Below, in pieces: positions 17,162 through 26,662 of a stretch of 64,000 bases of DNA. A program made the translations under genes and the position numbers. Below the pieces are notes generated by a model, which was not told the DNA's origin, ran no database searches, and saw only the letters and a list, made by a program, of their open reading frames with translations. Source of the stretch: Accumulibacter sp. GTDB lineage: Bacteria; Pseudomonadota; Gammaproteobacteria; Burkholderiales; Rhodocyclaceae. Numbering within the stretch: the first letter of the stretch is position 1; each line of letters starts with the position of its first letter. The stretch spans positions 16,408 through 80,407 of the forward strand of contig NZ_JAPUVR010000105.1 of NCBI RefSeq assembly GCF_029255125.1, written 5' to 3'.

Positions 17162-18516
17162 GCGCCGAGAAGCAACCCTATCTACTGATCGTCGAAGATG
17201 ATCGGGCCCTGCAGAAACAGCTTCGCTGGGCCTTCGACCAGTATGAGACGATAACCGCTGACGATCGTGAGAGTGCGCTCGTCCAGATGCGCCGTTACCA
17301 ACCGCCGGTGATCACGATGGACCTCGGGCTCCCGCCGGACCCGGATTCGGTTTCCGAGGGATTCAAACTGCTTGACGAGATCCTCAGTACGGCGCCCGAT
17401 ACCAAGATCATCGTACTTACCGGGCAGAACGATCGCGCGAACGCCTTGCGCGCCGTTGCCCTGGGCGCCTATGACTTTTTCGCCAAGCCCTTTGAAGTCG
17501 AAATGCTCGGCCTGACGCTGCAACGCGCCTACCGCCTGCACGAGTTGCAGCAGGAACTCAGGCGATTGCAGGCGATGCAGCAGCCCGACTTCCTGTCCGG
17601 CCTGATCACCCGCGACCCGGACTTGTTGCGCGTTTGTCGAACCATCGAGCGAGTCGCCGTCACCGACGCAACCGTGTTGCTGCTTGGCGAAAGCGGCACG
17701 GGCAAGGAACTCCTGGCGCGCGGTGTGCATGACTTGTCACCACGCAGCCGCGAGCGATTCATCGCGATAAATTGTGCGGCGATCCCCGACAACCTCCTGG
17801 AAAGTGAGCTTTTCGGCTACGAGAGAGGCGCTTTCACCGGTGCCGCGAAAACGACCATCGGCAAGATCGAGACGGCCAACAAGGGAACCTTGATGCTCGA
17901 CGAGATCGGCGACTTGCCCCACGCTCTGCAGGCGAAGCTGTTGCGCTTCCTGCAGGAGCGCGTCATCGAAAGGATCGGAGGGCGGCAGGAGATTCCGGTG
18001 AACGTCCGCATCGTCTGCGCGACGCACCAGGATCTGAAATCGCTGATCAACGACGGCCGCTTCCGCGAGGACCTGTACTACCGGCTGGCGGAAATCGTTG
18101 TTACCATTCCGCCTCTGCGTGCGCGGTCAGGCGACGCAGTTTTGCTGGCACACGCGTTTGTCCGTCGTTTCGCCGAGGAGCAGAACCGCGGCGGGCTTTC
18201 CCTGCGCGAGGACGCGCTGCATGCGATCGAGGCGCACAAATGGCCAGGAAATGTGCGCGAGCTGGAAAACTGCATCAAACGCGCCGTGATCATGGCCGAT
18301 GGCAACCAGATTACGGCGGCCGATCTGGGTTTGGCCAGCGGGCCGGGAAACGAAAAGGCCGTACTCGATCTGCGCCATGCGCGCGACGACGCCGAGCGCC
18401 GGGTGATCATCACCGCGCTGGCGCGCGCAGACGGCAATGTCGTAAAAGCGGCAGAACTGCTTGGCGTCAGCCGGCCGACGCTCTACGACATGATGCATCG
18501 ATTTGGTTTGAAGTGA
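17158..18516 (+). CDS. prsR: PEP-CTERM-box sigma-54-dependent response regulator PrsR
   Basis: The 452-residue NtrC-type regulator has a receiver domain (about 1-125, phospho-acceptor Asp55 in TMDLGLPPD), a AAA+ sigma-54 activation domain with Walker A GESGTGKE (177-184) and the sigma-54-contact loop GAFTGA (224-229), and a C-terminal Fis-type helix-turn-helix (AAELLGVSRPTLYDMM). PrsR proteins drive PEP-CTERM gene expression with RpoN. The sigma-54 promoter found at 6717-6732 upstream of the PEP-CTERM gene is the likely target. It is translationally coupled to prsK. Confidence 0.94.
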   Translation: MSAEKQPYLLIVEDDRALQKQLRWAFDQYETITADDRESALVQMRRYQPPVITMDLGLPPDPDSVSEGFKLLDEILSTAPDTKIIVLTGQNDRANALRAVALGAYDFFAKPFEVEMLGLTLQRAYRLHELQQELRRLQAMQQPDFLSGLITRDPDLLRVCRTIERVAVTDATVLLLGESGTGKELLARGVHDLSPRSRERFIAINCAAIPDNLLESELFGYERGAFTGAAKTTIGKIETANKGTLMLDEIGDLPHALQAKLLRFLQERVIERIGGRQEIPVNVRIVCATHQDLKSLINDGRFREDLYYRLAEIVVTIPPLRARSGDAVLLAHAFVRRFAEEQNRGGLSLREDALHAIEAHKWPGNVRELENCIKRAVIMADGNQITAADLGLASGPGNEKAVLDLRHARDDAERRVIITALARADGNVVKAAELLGVSRPTLYDMMHRFGLK

Positions 18517-18553
18517 CTTTTCTCTCGAAGTTGATTCTCTGGCTGGAGGCCTG

Positions 18554-21340
18554 ATGAATACTCGTAACTCGCTGCGTGCGTTGCGCCACACTGGCGTTTC
18601 GGCAATTCTGGCGGCGCTTCTCGTGGCGGGGTGCGGCAGCAATAGCCCGGATAGCGTAATGGCGTCGGCCAAGGACTACTTGGCGAAGAACGATCCGAAG
18701 GGCGCCGTCATCCAGTTGAAGAATGCCTTGCAGAAGAACCCGGATCTAGCCGAAGCGCGTTTCCTGCTCGGCAAGGCGTTGCTCGATACCGGCGATCCGA
18801 CGGGTGCCGAAGTCGAATTGCGCAAGGCGGAAAACCTCGGCCATCCGGCCGAACAGGTGGTTCCGCTGCTGGCGCGCACCTTGCTGGCCCTCGGTCAGGC
18901 CGAGAAGGTGAGCAAGGATCTGAGCAAGACGGAACTGACCACGCCGGCGGCCAAGGCCGACCTGCAGGCGTCGATCGGTCAGGCGTACATGATGCAGGGC
19001 AAGCTCGAACTGGCTGAGGCCGCATTCACTGCTGCCCTTGCCGCGCAACCCGACTATCCGCCTGCCGTACTCGGTGAGGCAAGACTGAAGGCCAGCCGCA
19101 ACGACTTTCAGGGAGCGCTCGTACTCCTTGAATCGGCCCTGGAAAAGTCGCCAAAACTCTACGAAGCGTGGCTGCTCAAGGGCGAGTTGCTGAACGTGCA
19201 GGGGAATCCGGAGGGAGCCCTGCAAGCCTTCCGGAAGGCTGTCGAAGCGAAGCCCGACCATCTCGCGGCACATTCGAGGATCGTCGGGCAGCTCCTGTCT
19301 ACCGGCAACATCGAGGACGCCAACAAGCAGGTCGAAGCAATGAAGCAGGTGGCCCCCAACCACCCGCGAACGCTTTACCAGAGCGCCCTCCTGGCCTACC
19401 AGAAAAAGGATTTGCCAAAGGCGCGCGAGACCATACAGATGATGCTCAGGCTGGTTCCCGAAAGCCCGCTTGGGCTGCAACTCGCCGGCGCCATCGAGTA
19501 CGAGCTGAAGGCCTATCCGCAAGCGGAAGCCTATCTGGTGAAAGCGGTGTCCAAGACGCCCGAGCTTGGCATTGCGCGCCGCTTGCTGATTGGTAACTAC
19601 CTGCGGGCCGGCCAACCGATGAAGGCGCAAGCCGTGCTCGAACCCGTGCTCGACAAGATCGACAAGGATTCCAACATGCTCGCCCTGGCCGGGCAGGTAT
19701 TCATGCAGACCGGGCAGGTCGAGAAAGCGGGCACCTACTTCGCCAAAGCTGCTGCGCTCGATCCGAAAAATGCTGGCAAACGGACCTCATTAGCCCTGGT
19801 CAACCTGGCACGAGGTGATTCCGAAGGTGCCTTCCGTGACCTCGAAGAGGTCGCCGCAACAGACACCGGGAGCCGTGCCGACCTGGCCCTGATCGCCGCC
19901 CACATCCAGCGCCGTGAGTTCGACGCAGCCCTCAAGGCGATTGCGGCGCTCGAGAAGAAGCAGCCCAATCAACCGCTGCCGCACAATCTGCGCGGCGCAG
20001 CGCTGCTCGGCAAGCGCGACATCGCTGGCGCGCGCAAGAGCTTCGAGCAGGCTCTGACGATCGATCCGGCGCACTACCCGGCGGCGGCCAACCTGGCGAA
20101 GCTCGACCTCAGTGAGAAGAACCCCGAAGCGGCCCGCAAGCGTTTTGAATCTGTGCTCGCCAAGGACCCGAAAAACCTGTCGGCCCACCTGGCACTGGCC
20201 CAGATGGCCGCCAACGCAGGCGGCAGCACCGAAGACGTGGCGGCCCTGATCCGCAAGGCGATCGCCGCCAATCCGACGGATACGACAGCCCGCCAGGCGC
20301 TGATTGCGCACTACCTGTCGCGCAAGGAGATGAAGAGTGCGCTGTCGGCTGCTCAGGATGCGATCGCGGCTATCCCGGACAAGCCGGAACTCCTCGACAT
20401 GGCGGCTCGTGCGCAACAAGCGGCTGGCGATCACAATCAGGCGTTGGCAACCCTGGGCAAGCTGGCTGCGATCAATGCCGACTCCCCCGTCCCCTACCTG
20501 CGGATGGCTGAGGTCGAAATGGCGACAAAGAACAAGGACGCCGCCGAGCAGAGCTTGCATAAGGCGCTCAAGATCAAGCCTGACTCGCTGGAAGCGCAGC
20601 GCGGACTGATGATGCTCGAGATCTCCCGCAACCGCACCAAGGAGGCTTTGGCGATCGCCCACGAGGTCCAGCGCCAAAGGCCCAAGGAGGCGATCGGCTA
20701 CCGTTTCGAGGGTGATGCTCAGGCAACGAAGAAGGCGTGGCCGGAAGCCATCGCCGCGTATACCAAAGGTCTCAAAGCCGTTCCCGATTCGACTGAGCTG
20801 GCGGTCAGGCTGCACGCCGCCCAGCGCTCCGCCAACAGCCCGGCAGCAGCCGACAAACTGGCCGAAGCATGGCTGAAGGAGCATCCCAAGGATGCCAGCT
20901 ACAGGCTCTACCTGGCCGAGGACGCCGGCCTGCGCAAGGACTACGCAAGCGCCGCGAGGTACTACCGCAACGTGCTTGAACTGCAGCCCAACACGCCAGC
21001 CGTCCTCAACAACCTGGCCTGGGCAAGTGGCCAGATCAAGGATCCGAAGGCGCTCGAATACGCCGAAAAGGCTAACAAGCTCGCCCCCGACCAGCCTGCC
21101 CTGATGGACACGCTGGCGGTTCTCCTGACCGACAAGGGGGAGACTACGCGCGCCATCGAGCTATTCAAGAAGGCACTCGAGAAGACGCCTGAGGCCCAGC
21201 AGATTCGTCTGAACTACGCCAGAGCCCTGCTCAAGGCGGGCCAGAAGAACGCAGCCAAGAGCGAACTCGACCAGCTGGCCAGACTCGGCGACAAATTCCC
21301 GCAACAGGCCGAGGTCAATCAGCTCATGCAAGGGCTGTAG
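18554..21340 (+). CDS. prsT: PEP-CTERM system TPR-repeat lipoprotein PrsT
   Basis: The 928-residue product has a lipoprotein signal ending in the lipobox LVAGC, then tetratricopeptide repeats over almost its whole length (typical pattern: alanine at the A-helix turn, PDNAEA-like motifs such as LQKNPDLAEARFLLGKALL). Length and repeat content match the TPR lipoprotein of PEP-CTERM loci (TIGR02917 type). It is probably anchored in the outer or inner membrane facing the periplasm and may scaffold exopolysaccharide export or exosortase substrates. It lies 37 bases after prsR on the same strand, so the sugar transferase-prsK-prsR-prsT run is probably one operon. Confidence 0.92.
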   Translation: MNTRNSLRALRHTGVSAILAALLVAGCGSNSPDSVMASAKDYLAKNDPKGAVIQLKNALQKNPDLAEARFLLGKALLDTGDPTGAEVELRKAENLGHPAEQVVPLLARTLLALGQAEKVSKDLSKTELTTPAAKADLQASIGQAYMMQGKLELAEAAFTAALAAQPDYPPAVLGEARLKASRNDFQGALVLLESALEKSPKLYEAWLLKGELLNVQGNPEGALQAFRKAVEAKPDHLAAHSRIVGQLLSTGNIEDANKQVEAMKQVAPNHPRTLYQSALLAYQKKDLPKARETIQMMLRLVPESPLGLQLAGAIEYELKAYPQAEAYLVKAVSKTPELGIARRLLIGNYLRAGQPMKAQAVLEPVLDKIDKDSNMLALAGQVFMQTGQVEKAGTYFAKAAALDPKNAGKRTSLALVNLARGDSEGAFRDLEEVAATDTGSRADLALIAAHIQRREFDAALKAIAALEKKQPNQPLPHNLRGAALLGKRDIAGARKSFEQALTIDPAHYPAAANLAKLDLSEKNPEAARKRFESVLAKDPKNLSAHLALAQMAANAGGSTEDVAALIRKAIAANPTDTTARQALIAHYLSRKEMKSALSAAQDAIAAIPDKPELLDMAARAQQAAGDHNQALATLGKLAAINADSPVPYLRMAEVEMATKNKDAAEQSLHKALKIKPDSLEAQRGLMMLEISRNRTKEALAIAHEVQRQRPKEAIGYRFEGDAQATKKAWPEAIAAYTKGLKAVPDSTELAVRLHAAQRSANSPAAADKLAEAWLKEHPKDASYRLYLAEDAGLRKDYASAARYYRNVLELQPNTPAVLNNLAWASGQIKDPKALEYAEKANKLAPDQPALMDTLAVLLTDKGETTRAIELFKKALEKTPEAQQIRLNYARALLKAGQKNAAKSELDQLARLGDKFPQQAEVNQLMQGL

Positions 21341-21411
21341 GCCGCCAAGGCTCTACGCACCTCGAAACGGCGCCACCCAAGAAACATAAGATATTGAAAG
21401 GTAGATGATTT

Positions 21412-22692
21412 ATGACGATAGTCGCGGTAGTGGGTCTAGGTTACGTGGGATTGCCACTGGCTGTCGAGTTCGGCAAGACGCGCCGAACGATCGGTTTTGA
21501 TCTGTCGGAAAGCAAGATTGCCTGCTACCGTCGTAAAGTCGATCCGACCGGCGAAGTCAGCAGTGACGACCTCGCCGCGGCGACCTATCTTGAGGTAGGC
21601 ACCGACCCGCAGGCGCTGGCGGAAGCCGATTTCGTCATCGTCGCCGTACCGACTCCGGTCGACCAGGCGCACCAACCCGATTTCAGCCCGCTCGCCGGGT
21701 CGTCGGAAGCCGTCGGCAGATACCTCAAGAAGGGAGCGACAATCGTTTTCGAGTCGACCGTCTACCCGGGGGCAACCGAGGAAATCTGCATCCCGATCAT
21801 CGAGAAGTTCTCGGGAATGAAATGGAAACAGGATTTCTTCGTCGGCTACTCGCCGGAAAGGATCAACCCGGGCGACAAGGAGCGAACGCTGACGAAGATT
21901 GTCAAGGTGGTTTCTGGCGACACCCCGGAAACGCTTGAACGAGTCCGCGCCATGTACGCCAGCATTATCAAGGCGGGCGTGTATTCGGCGTCGAGCATCA
22001 AGGTTGCTGAAGCGGCCAAGGTGATCGAGAACACCCAACGCGATCTTAACATTGCGTTGATGAACGAACTGGCCATCATCTTTGATCGCATCGGCATTGA
22101 CACGCTGGAGGTGCTGGAAGCCGCCGGCAGCAAGTGGAACTTCCTGCCTTTCCGGCCGGGACTGGTCGGCGGCCATTGCATCGGGGTCGATCCCTACTAT
22201 CTGACGCACAAGGCGGAAATGCTGGGTTATCACCCGGAGGTGATCAACGCGGGCCGCCGAATCAACGACGGAATGGGCAAGTTCATTGCCGAGCGTACCG
22301 TCAAGCAGATGATTCGCAACGGCTGGCAGGTCAAGAACGCACCGATCATCGTTCTCGGGCTGACCTTCAAGGAAGACTGCCCCGATCTGCGCAATTCACG
22401 AGTGATCGACGTGATCCGCGAGTTGGAGTCGTACGGCGCGCGGGTCATCGTGCACGAGCCGGTGGCTGATCGCGACGAGGCGCGCCATGAATACGGCGTC
22501 GAGCTCGTTGCCTGGGAGCAGTTGCCGCGCGCAGCGGCGATCGTTGCTGCGGTAGCGCATCGCCAGTTCAAGGAGCGCCCGTTGGCTGATTTTGCCGACA
22601 AGCTGCAGGCGAATGGCGTTCTCACCGACGTCAAGAGCATGTTCAATGAAGAGTCGCTGGCCGCGCACGGCATCAGCGTGTGGCGCCTCTAG
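21412..22692 (+). CDS. UDP-N-acetylhexosamine 6-dehydrogenase (TviB/WbpA-like)
   Basis: The 426-residue protein has the UDP-glucose/GDP-mannose dehydrogenase layout: an N-terminal NAD-binding Rossmann domain (VVGLGYVGLPLAVEFGK), a central dimerisation domain with the catalytic cysteine in GGHCIGVDP (Cys256), and a C-terminal UDP-sugar domain (VLGLTFKEDCPDLRNS). The NTQRDLNIALMNELAIIF motif points to the N-acetylhexosamine branch (TviB, WbpA, WbpO) rather than UDP-glucose dehydrogenase. It should oxidise UDP-GlcNAc or UDP-GalNAc to the uronic acid, giving a charged building block for the exopolysaccharide. It follows prsT by 71 bases, with AGGT before the ATG. Confidence 0.9.
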   Translation: MTIVAVVGLGYVGLPLAVEFGKTRRTIGFDLSESKIACYRRKVDPTGEVSSDDLAAATYLEVGTDPQALAEADFVIVAVPTPVDQAHQPDFSPLAGSSEAVGRYLKKGATIVFESTVYPGATEEICIPIIEKFSGMKWKQDFFVGYSPERINPGDKERTLTKIVKVVSGDTPETLERVRAMYASIIKAGVYSASSIKVAEAAKVIENTQRDLNIALMNELAIIFDRIGIDTLEVLEAAGSKWNFLPFRPGLVGGHCIGVDPYYLTHKAEMLGYHPEVINAGRRINDGMGKFIAERTVKQMIRNGWQVKNAPIIVLGLTFKEDCPDLRNSRVIDVIRELESYGARVIVHEPVADRDEARHEYGVELVAWEQLPRAAAIVAAVAHRQFKERPLADFADKLQANGVLTDVKSMFNEESLAAHGISVWRL

Positions 22693-22758
22693 GACGACGC
22701 AAGGCGCACTGCGAACACTTTTTCCGGACACTCTTGTGCTCCCTGCTGATCGGTTCCC

Positions 22759-23673
22759 ATGAAGCTCCCGTTTTCATCCTCTTTGCCAGCCCGCCGCGCC
22801 GTTCTCGTTGGCAGCCTCCTGCTTGCCGCAGCGCTACCGCTGGCCGCCGCCGACAACGTGCGCACAGAAGCCGACGCCGAGCGCCTCGCCGCCCTGCGCA
22901 AGGAGGCGCTGAGCTACGAGCACGGAGAAGGCGTGCCCAAGGACTACGCGCGAGCAGCCAAGCTGTATTGCGATGGCGCCCGCCTGGGCGACGCCGAAGC
23001 GCAGTTCAATCTTGGTTGGATGTACGCCAACGGGCGCGGCGTGGAACGTGATGATGCACGTGCCGCGTACTTCTTTGCCCTTGCCGCAAAGCAGGGACAC
23101 CCACACGCAGCACGCATGAGCCGTTTCGTCGGCAGCCCGACAACCACCACACCGGAGTGCATGCGACCACCGGAGATGCCCGAGATCCCGGCCGAACCGG
23201 TGCTGCCTACCAGTGAGGCACAGAAGAAGGTGATCGGTCTGGTCAACCAGTTGGCGCCGGAATACGGCGTCAGCCCACGTCTCGCTTTGGCGGTGATTCA
23301 GACTGAATCAAACTTCAATTCCCAGGCCTTGTCGAATAAGAATGCACAGGGTCTGATGCAGCTGATTCCCGATACCTCGGCGCGTTTCAACGTGAAAAAG
23401 CCTTTCGACCCCGAGCAGAATCTGCGTGGCGGACTGGCCTACCTGCGTTGGCTTCTGGCCTATTTCGAAGGCGATGTCAGCCTGGTGGCCGCCGCCTACA
23501 ATGCCGGCGAGGGCGCCGTAAACCGCTATCGCGGCGTACCTCCGTATGCCGAGACGCGTGGCTACGTCAAGCGGATCATCAGCCTTTTCCGACGCGACGA
23601 CCATCCCTACGACGCTCGGGTAACCAACCCCTCACCCGAGTTGCCGCGCATCCGTTTGCTGAAAGGATCCTAG
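22759..23673 (+). CDS. Sel1-repeat lytic transglycosylase
   Basis: The 304-residue exported protein has a signal peptide (LVGSLLLAAALPLAAAD), two Sel1-like repeats (about 45-120, ALSYEHGEGVPKDYARAAKL and NLGWMYANGRGVERDDARAA), a proline-rich linker, and a C-terminal SLT domain. The latter has the catalytic glutamate in QTESNFN (Glu183), GLMQLIPDTS and VAAAYNAGEGAV. It should cleave the glycan strand of peptidoglycan in the periplasm with formation of 1,6-anhydro-MurNAc. The Sel1 module is a protein-binding platform and suggests recruitment to a partner. It ends 35 bases before the likely start of a secreted protease. Confidence 0.92.
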   Translation: MKLPFSSSLPARRAVLVGSLLLAAALPLAAADNVRTEADAERLAALRKEALSYEHGEGVPKDYARAAKLYCDGARLGDAEAQFNLGWMYANGRGVERDDARAAYFFALAAKQGHPHAARMSRFVGSPTTTTPECMRPPEMPEIPAEPVLPTSEAQKKVIGLVNQLAPEYGVSPRLALAVIQTESNFNSQALSNKNAQGLMQLIPDTSARFNVKKPFDPEQNLRGGLAYLRWLLAYFEGDVSLVAAAYNAGEGAVNRYRGVPPYAETRGYVKRIISLFRRDDHPYDARVTNPSPELPRIRLLKGS

Positions 23674-23708
23674 GCATCCAAACAGCGACGCAAGCTCGCC
23701 GGTCCGAG

Positions 23709-24500
23709 TTGACCTTCGCGCACCGGCGACAGCAGCGCCGGTTGGGCTTCGTTTGGCTGCTGCTCCTCGCGCTCGCCCGATTGGCCTTCGCCGACACCGA
23801 CCTGCCGCAAATCATCGAACGAACCAAACCCTCGATCGTCGCCATCGGCACCTATCAGGCAACGCGCAGCCCACAGTTTGTCATGCGCGGCACGGGCTTC
23901 GTCGTCGGCGATGGCAGACACGTTGCAACCAATGCTCACGTCCTGGCCGAACTGACCGATATTGCAGCCGGGCAAATGCTGGTCATCCTCGCACAGACTC
24001 CGGCGCGCGTAACGCAACAGCGGGCAGCCCGGGTCAGCGTCATCGACCAGGCGCATGACCTGGCCCTCTTGCGGATCGACGGCAGCCCACTACCGGCGCT
24101 CGAGCTGCACAGCTCGGGCCCGGTGCGGGAAGGACAAGCGGTCGCCTTTACCGGCTTTCCGATCGGCGGAGTGCTCGGCCTGTCGCCAGTGACGCATCGC
24201 GGCATCATCTCTTCGATCACGCCAATTGCCCTGCCCGGAGCCAACGCCGGGCAACTCAACGCGAAGCTTGTGCGGCAAATCAGGGACGGTAGTTTCGACA
24301 TCTATCAGCTTGACGCAACCGCCTACCCAGGGAACAGCGGCGGCCCGCTCTACGAAATGAGCCGCGGCGAGGTCATCGGCATCATCAACATGGTTTTCGT
24401 CAAGGATCGGAAGGAATCGACGCTCAGCAAGCCATCCGGAATTAGCTTTGCCATCCCGGTGCACTTCCTGCGCGAGCTGTTGCGCCAGGTCGCCAACTGA
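23709..24500 (+). CDS. Secreted trypsin-like (S1/HtrA-type) serine protease without PDZ domain
   Basis: The frame carries a complete catalytic triad: His in ATNAHVLA (23937), Asp in QAHDLALLRID (24057) and Ser in YPGNSGGPLY (24336). A hydrophobic signal segment (LGFVWLLLLALARLAFAD) precedes it. The frame is open upstream into the transglycosylase gene, so the start is uncertain: TTG at 23709 or TTG at 23742 gives a sensible N-terminus (about 263 or 252 residues) but neither has a good RBS. There is no PDZ domain after the protease, unlike DegP/DegQ. It is probably periplasmic, with unknown substrate, and may be co-transcribed with the transglycosylase. Confidence 0.82.
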   Translation: MTFAHRRQQRRLGFVWLLLLALARLAFADTDLPQIIERTKPSIVAIGTYQATRSPQFVMRGTGFVVGDGRHVATNAHVLAELTDIAAGQMLVILAQTPARVTQQRAARVSVIDQAHDLALLRIDGSPLPALELHSSGPVREGQAVAFTGFPIGGVLGLSPVTHRGIISSITPIALPGANAGQLNAKLVRQIRDGSFDIYQLDATAYPGNSGGPLYEMSRGEVIGIINMVFVKDRKESTLSKPSGISFAIPVHFLRELLRQVAN

Positions 24501-24692
24501 GCGATCGCAATCGGGTGGCAGGGCGCGCCGCGGCTTGCCGACAGGCTGGACAAGACGCGCAGAAGAGACGAAAACCCGGCCGACATGGGCGGCAGCGCGC
24601 GCTTCCCTGGCAAGCGACGTGCGCTCCCGTCGAGCGGATAATTTCCCGCCGCTCGCCTTGGCGGTCGGTCGCTGGCGCTCGCATCTGGTAGC

Positions 24693-26657
24693 ATGCCGGG
24701 TGACTTCGACGAACTGCACAACACCACTTTGCTGGCCGACACCTTTTCTGCCGATGGCCCGCTCGCCGCGGGCATCCCCGGCTACCGCCTGCGCCGTCAG
24801 CAGATCGAGTTAGCGGAGTGTATCGCCGCAGCGATCGCCGAACACCGCGTGCTGGTCGCCGAGGCGGGAACGGGAACCGGAAAGACTTACGCTTACCTCG
24901 TCCCCGCTCTCCTTTCGGGCGGCAAGGTGATCGTTTCAACCGGTACCAAGAACCTCCAGGATCAACTCTTCACGCGCGACATTCCGACCATCCGCCGAGC
25001 GCTTGCTTCGTCGGCCAAGGTTGCGCTGCTCAAGGGCCGCGCCAACTACGTCTGCCACTACCACCTGGCACGCGCCCTTGCCGAGGGCCGCTTTCTTTCG
25101 CGCGAAGATGCTGCGTATGCACAGAGCGTTGCCCGTTTCGCCAAACGGACCGTTTCCGGCGACAAGGCGGAATGTCCGGATGTTCCCGAGAGTGCCGTCG
25201 TCTGGAGCCTGTTGACCTCGACGCGCGACAACTGCCTCGGGCAGGACTGCCCGCATCACAAGGAGTGCTTCGTCCTCGCCGCGCGCCGCGAGGCGATGGC
25301 AGCCGATCTGGTGGTGGTCAATCATCACTTATTTTTCGCCGACGTCATGTTGCGCGACGAGGGTTCGGCCGAGCTGCTGCCGGCGTGCAACACGGTAATC
25401 TTCGATGAAGCGCACCAGTTGCCGGAAGTCGCCAGCCTGTTCTTCGGCGAAAGCGTGTCCACGGCGCAGCTGGTCGAGCTGGCGCGCGACACCCGGCTCG
25501 AGGCGGCAGCGGGCGCACGTGACTGCCTTGATCTTCCCGCGCACTGTACCAGCCTCGACAAGCTCGCCAAGGACTGGCGTCTGAGCCTGCCCGTCGAGCC
25601 GGCGCGGCATGCGTTGGCGCAGCTTGCCGGCCGCCCGACATTCGCCACGGCGCTTTCGGCTGTACTCGAAGCACTGGAAGCGCTGACCCGCCTCCTCGCC
25701 ACCCAGGCCGAGCGCAGCGACGGGCTGATGAACTGCTGGCAGCGCGCCACCGATCTGCTCATTCGCCTGCGCAACTGGCAGGCCGGCGACAGCCACGACA
25801 AGGTGCGCTGGGCAGAGACCTATACACACGCGCTGCAGCTCAACGCGACACCACTGGTGATCGCCGACATCATGCAGAAGCAGATGAGCGGACGACCACG
25901 CGCCTGGGTGTTCACCTCGGCAACGCTCGCCGTGCAAAATGATCTCACCCACTACTGCCGCGAAATGGGCCTGACCGATGCGCAATCGGCCCGTTGGGAA
26001 AGCCCTTTCGACTACCCGCGGCAAGCGCTGCTCTATGCGCCGATGAATCTGCCCGAGCCCAATACCAGCGACTACTGCGCGGCCGTGGTTCGCGCCGCAT
26101 TCCCGCTCGTCGAAGCGAGCCAGGGACGCGCCTTCTTCCTGTGCACCTCGCTGCGCGCCATGCGTCAAGTGCACGAATTGCTGCTCAGCGAATTGAGCCG
26201 CGCCGGACTCGACCTGCCCTTGCTGCTGCAAGGCGAGCAGAGCAAGAACGAACTGCTCGAGCGCTTCCGGCGTCTGGGCAACGCCATCCTGATCGGTAGC
26301 CAGAGTTTCTGGGAAGGGGTAGACGTGCGTGGCCAGGCGCTTTCACTGGTGGTCATCGACAAGCTTCCCTTCGCGCCGCCGGACGATCCGGTACTCTCGG
26401 CGCGAATCGACAAGCTCCGACGCGAAGGTCGCAACCCTTTCCTCGAATACCAGTTGCCGCGCACCGTGATCAACGTCAAGCAGGGCGCAGGACGGCTGAT
26501 ACGCGACGAAACCGACCGCGGCGTCTTGATGATCTGTGATCCGCGGATGATCGGCAAGCATTACGGCAAGCGCATCTGGCGCAGCCTGCCACCGATGCGC
26601 AGGACGCGCGAGCTGTCCGAGGCCGTTGCTTTCTTCACCGACCAGGAAGCCCACTGA
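24693..26657 (+). CDS. DinG/YoaA-type Fe-S ATP-dependent DNA helicase
   Basis: The 654-residue superfamily-2 XPD-like helicase has Walker A EAGTGTGKT, four cysteines that fit the Fe-S cluster (Cys121 in NYVCHYH, then NCLGQDCPHHKECF), the DEAH box in IFDEAHQLPE, and C-terminal motifs GSQSFWEGVDVRGQAL and QGAGRLIRDETDRG. YoaA and DinG unwind DNA 5'-3' and act on damaged forks and R-loops. The size and compact layout favour the YoaA branch. The start codon is taken as ATG 24693, which has a poor RBS, and an alternative nearby is possible. The next gene follows by 5 bases. Confidence 0.9.
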   Translation: MPGDFDELHNTTLLADTFSADGPLAAGIPGYRLRRQQIELAECIAAAIAEHRVLVAEAGTGTGKTYAYLVPALLSGGKVIVSTGTKNLQDQLFTRDIPTIRRALASSAKVALLKGRANYVCHYHLARALAEGRFLSREDAAYAQSVARFAKRTVSGDKAECPDVPESAVVWSLLTSTRDNCLGQDCPHHKECFVLAARREAMAADLVVVNHHLFFADVMLRDEGSAELLPACNTVIFDEAHQLPEVASLFFGESVSTAQLVELARDTRLEAAAGARDCLDLPAHCTSLDKLAKDWRLSLPVEPARHALAQLAGRPTFATALSAVLEALEALTRLLATQAERSDGLMNCWQRATDLLIRLRNWQAGDSHDKVRWAETYTHALQLNATPLVIADIMQKQMSGRPRAWVFTSATLAVQNDLTHYCREMGLTDAQSARWESPFDYPRQALLYAPMNLPEPNTSDYCAAVVRAAFPLVEASQGRAFFLCTSLRAMRQVHELLLSELSRAGLDLPLLLQGEQSKNELLERFRRLGNAILIGSQSFWEGVDVRGQALSLVVIDKLPFAPPDDPVLSARIDKLRREGRNPFLEYQLPRTVINVKQGAGRLIRDETDRGVLMICDPRMIGKHYGKRIWRSLPPMRRTRELSEAVAFFTDQEAH

Positions 26658-26662
26658 AGCGC

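Noticed and set aside
23448-23708. Upstream extension of the protease frame into the transglycosylase gene
   Set aside because: The translation there is a shadow of the SLT domain; the signal segment and triad begin after 23709.
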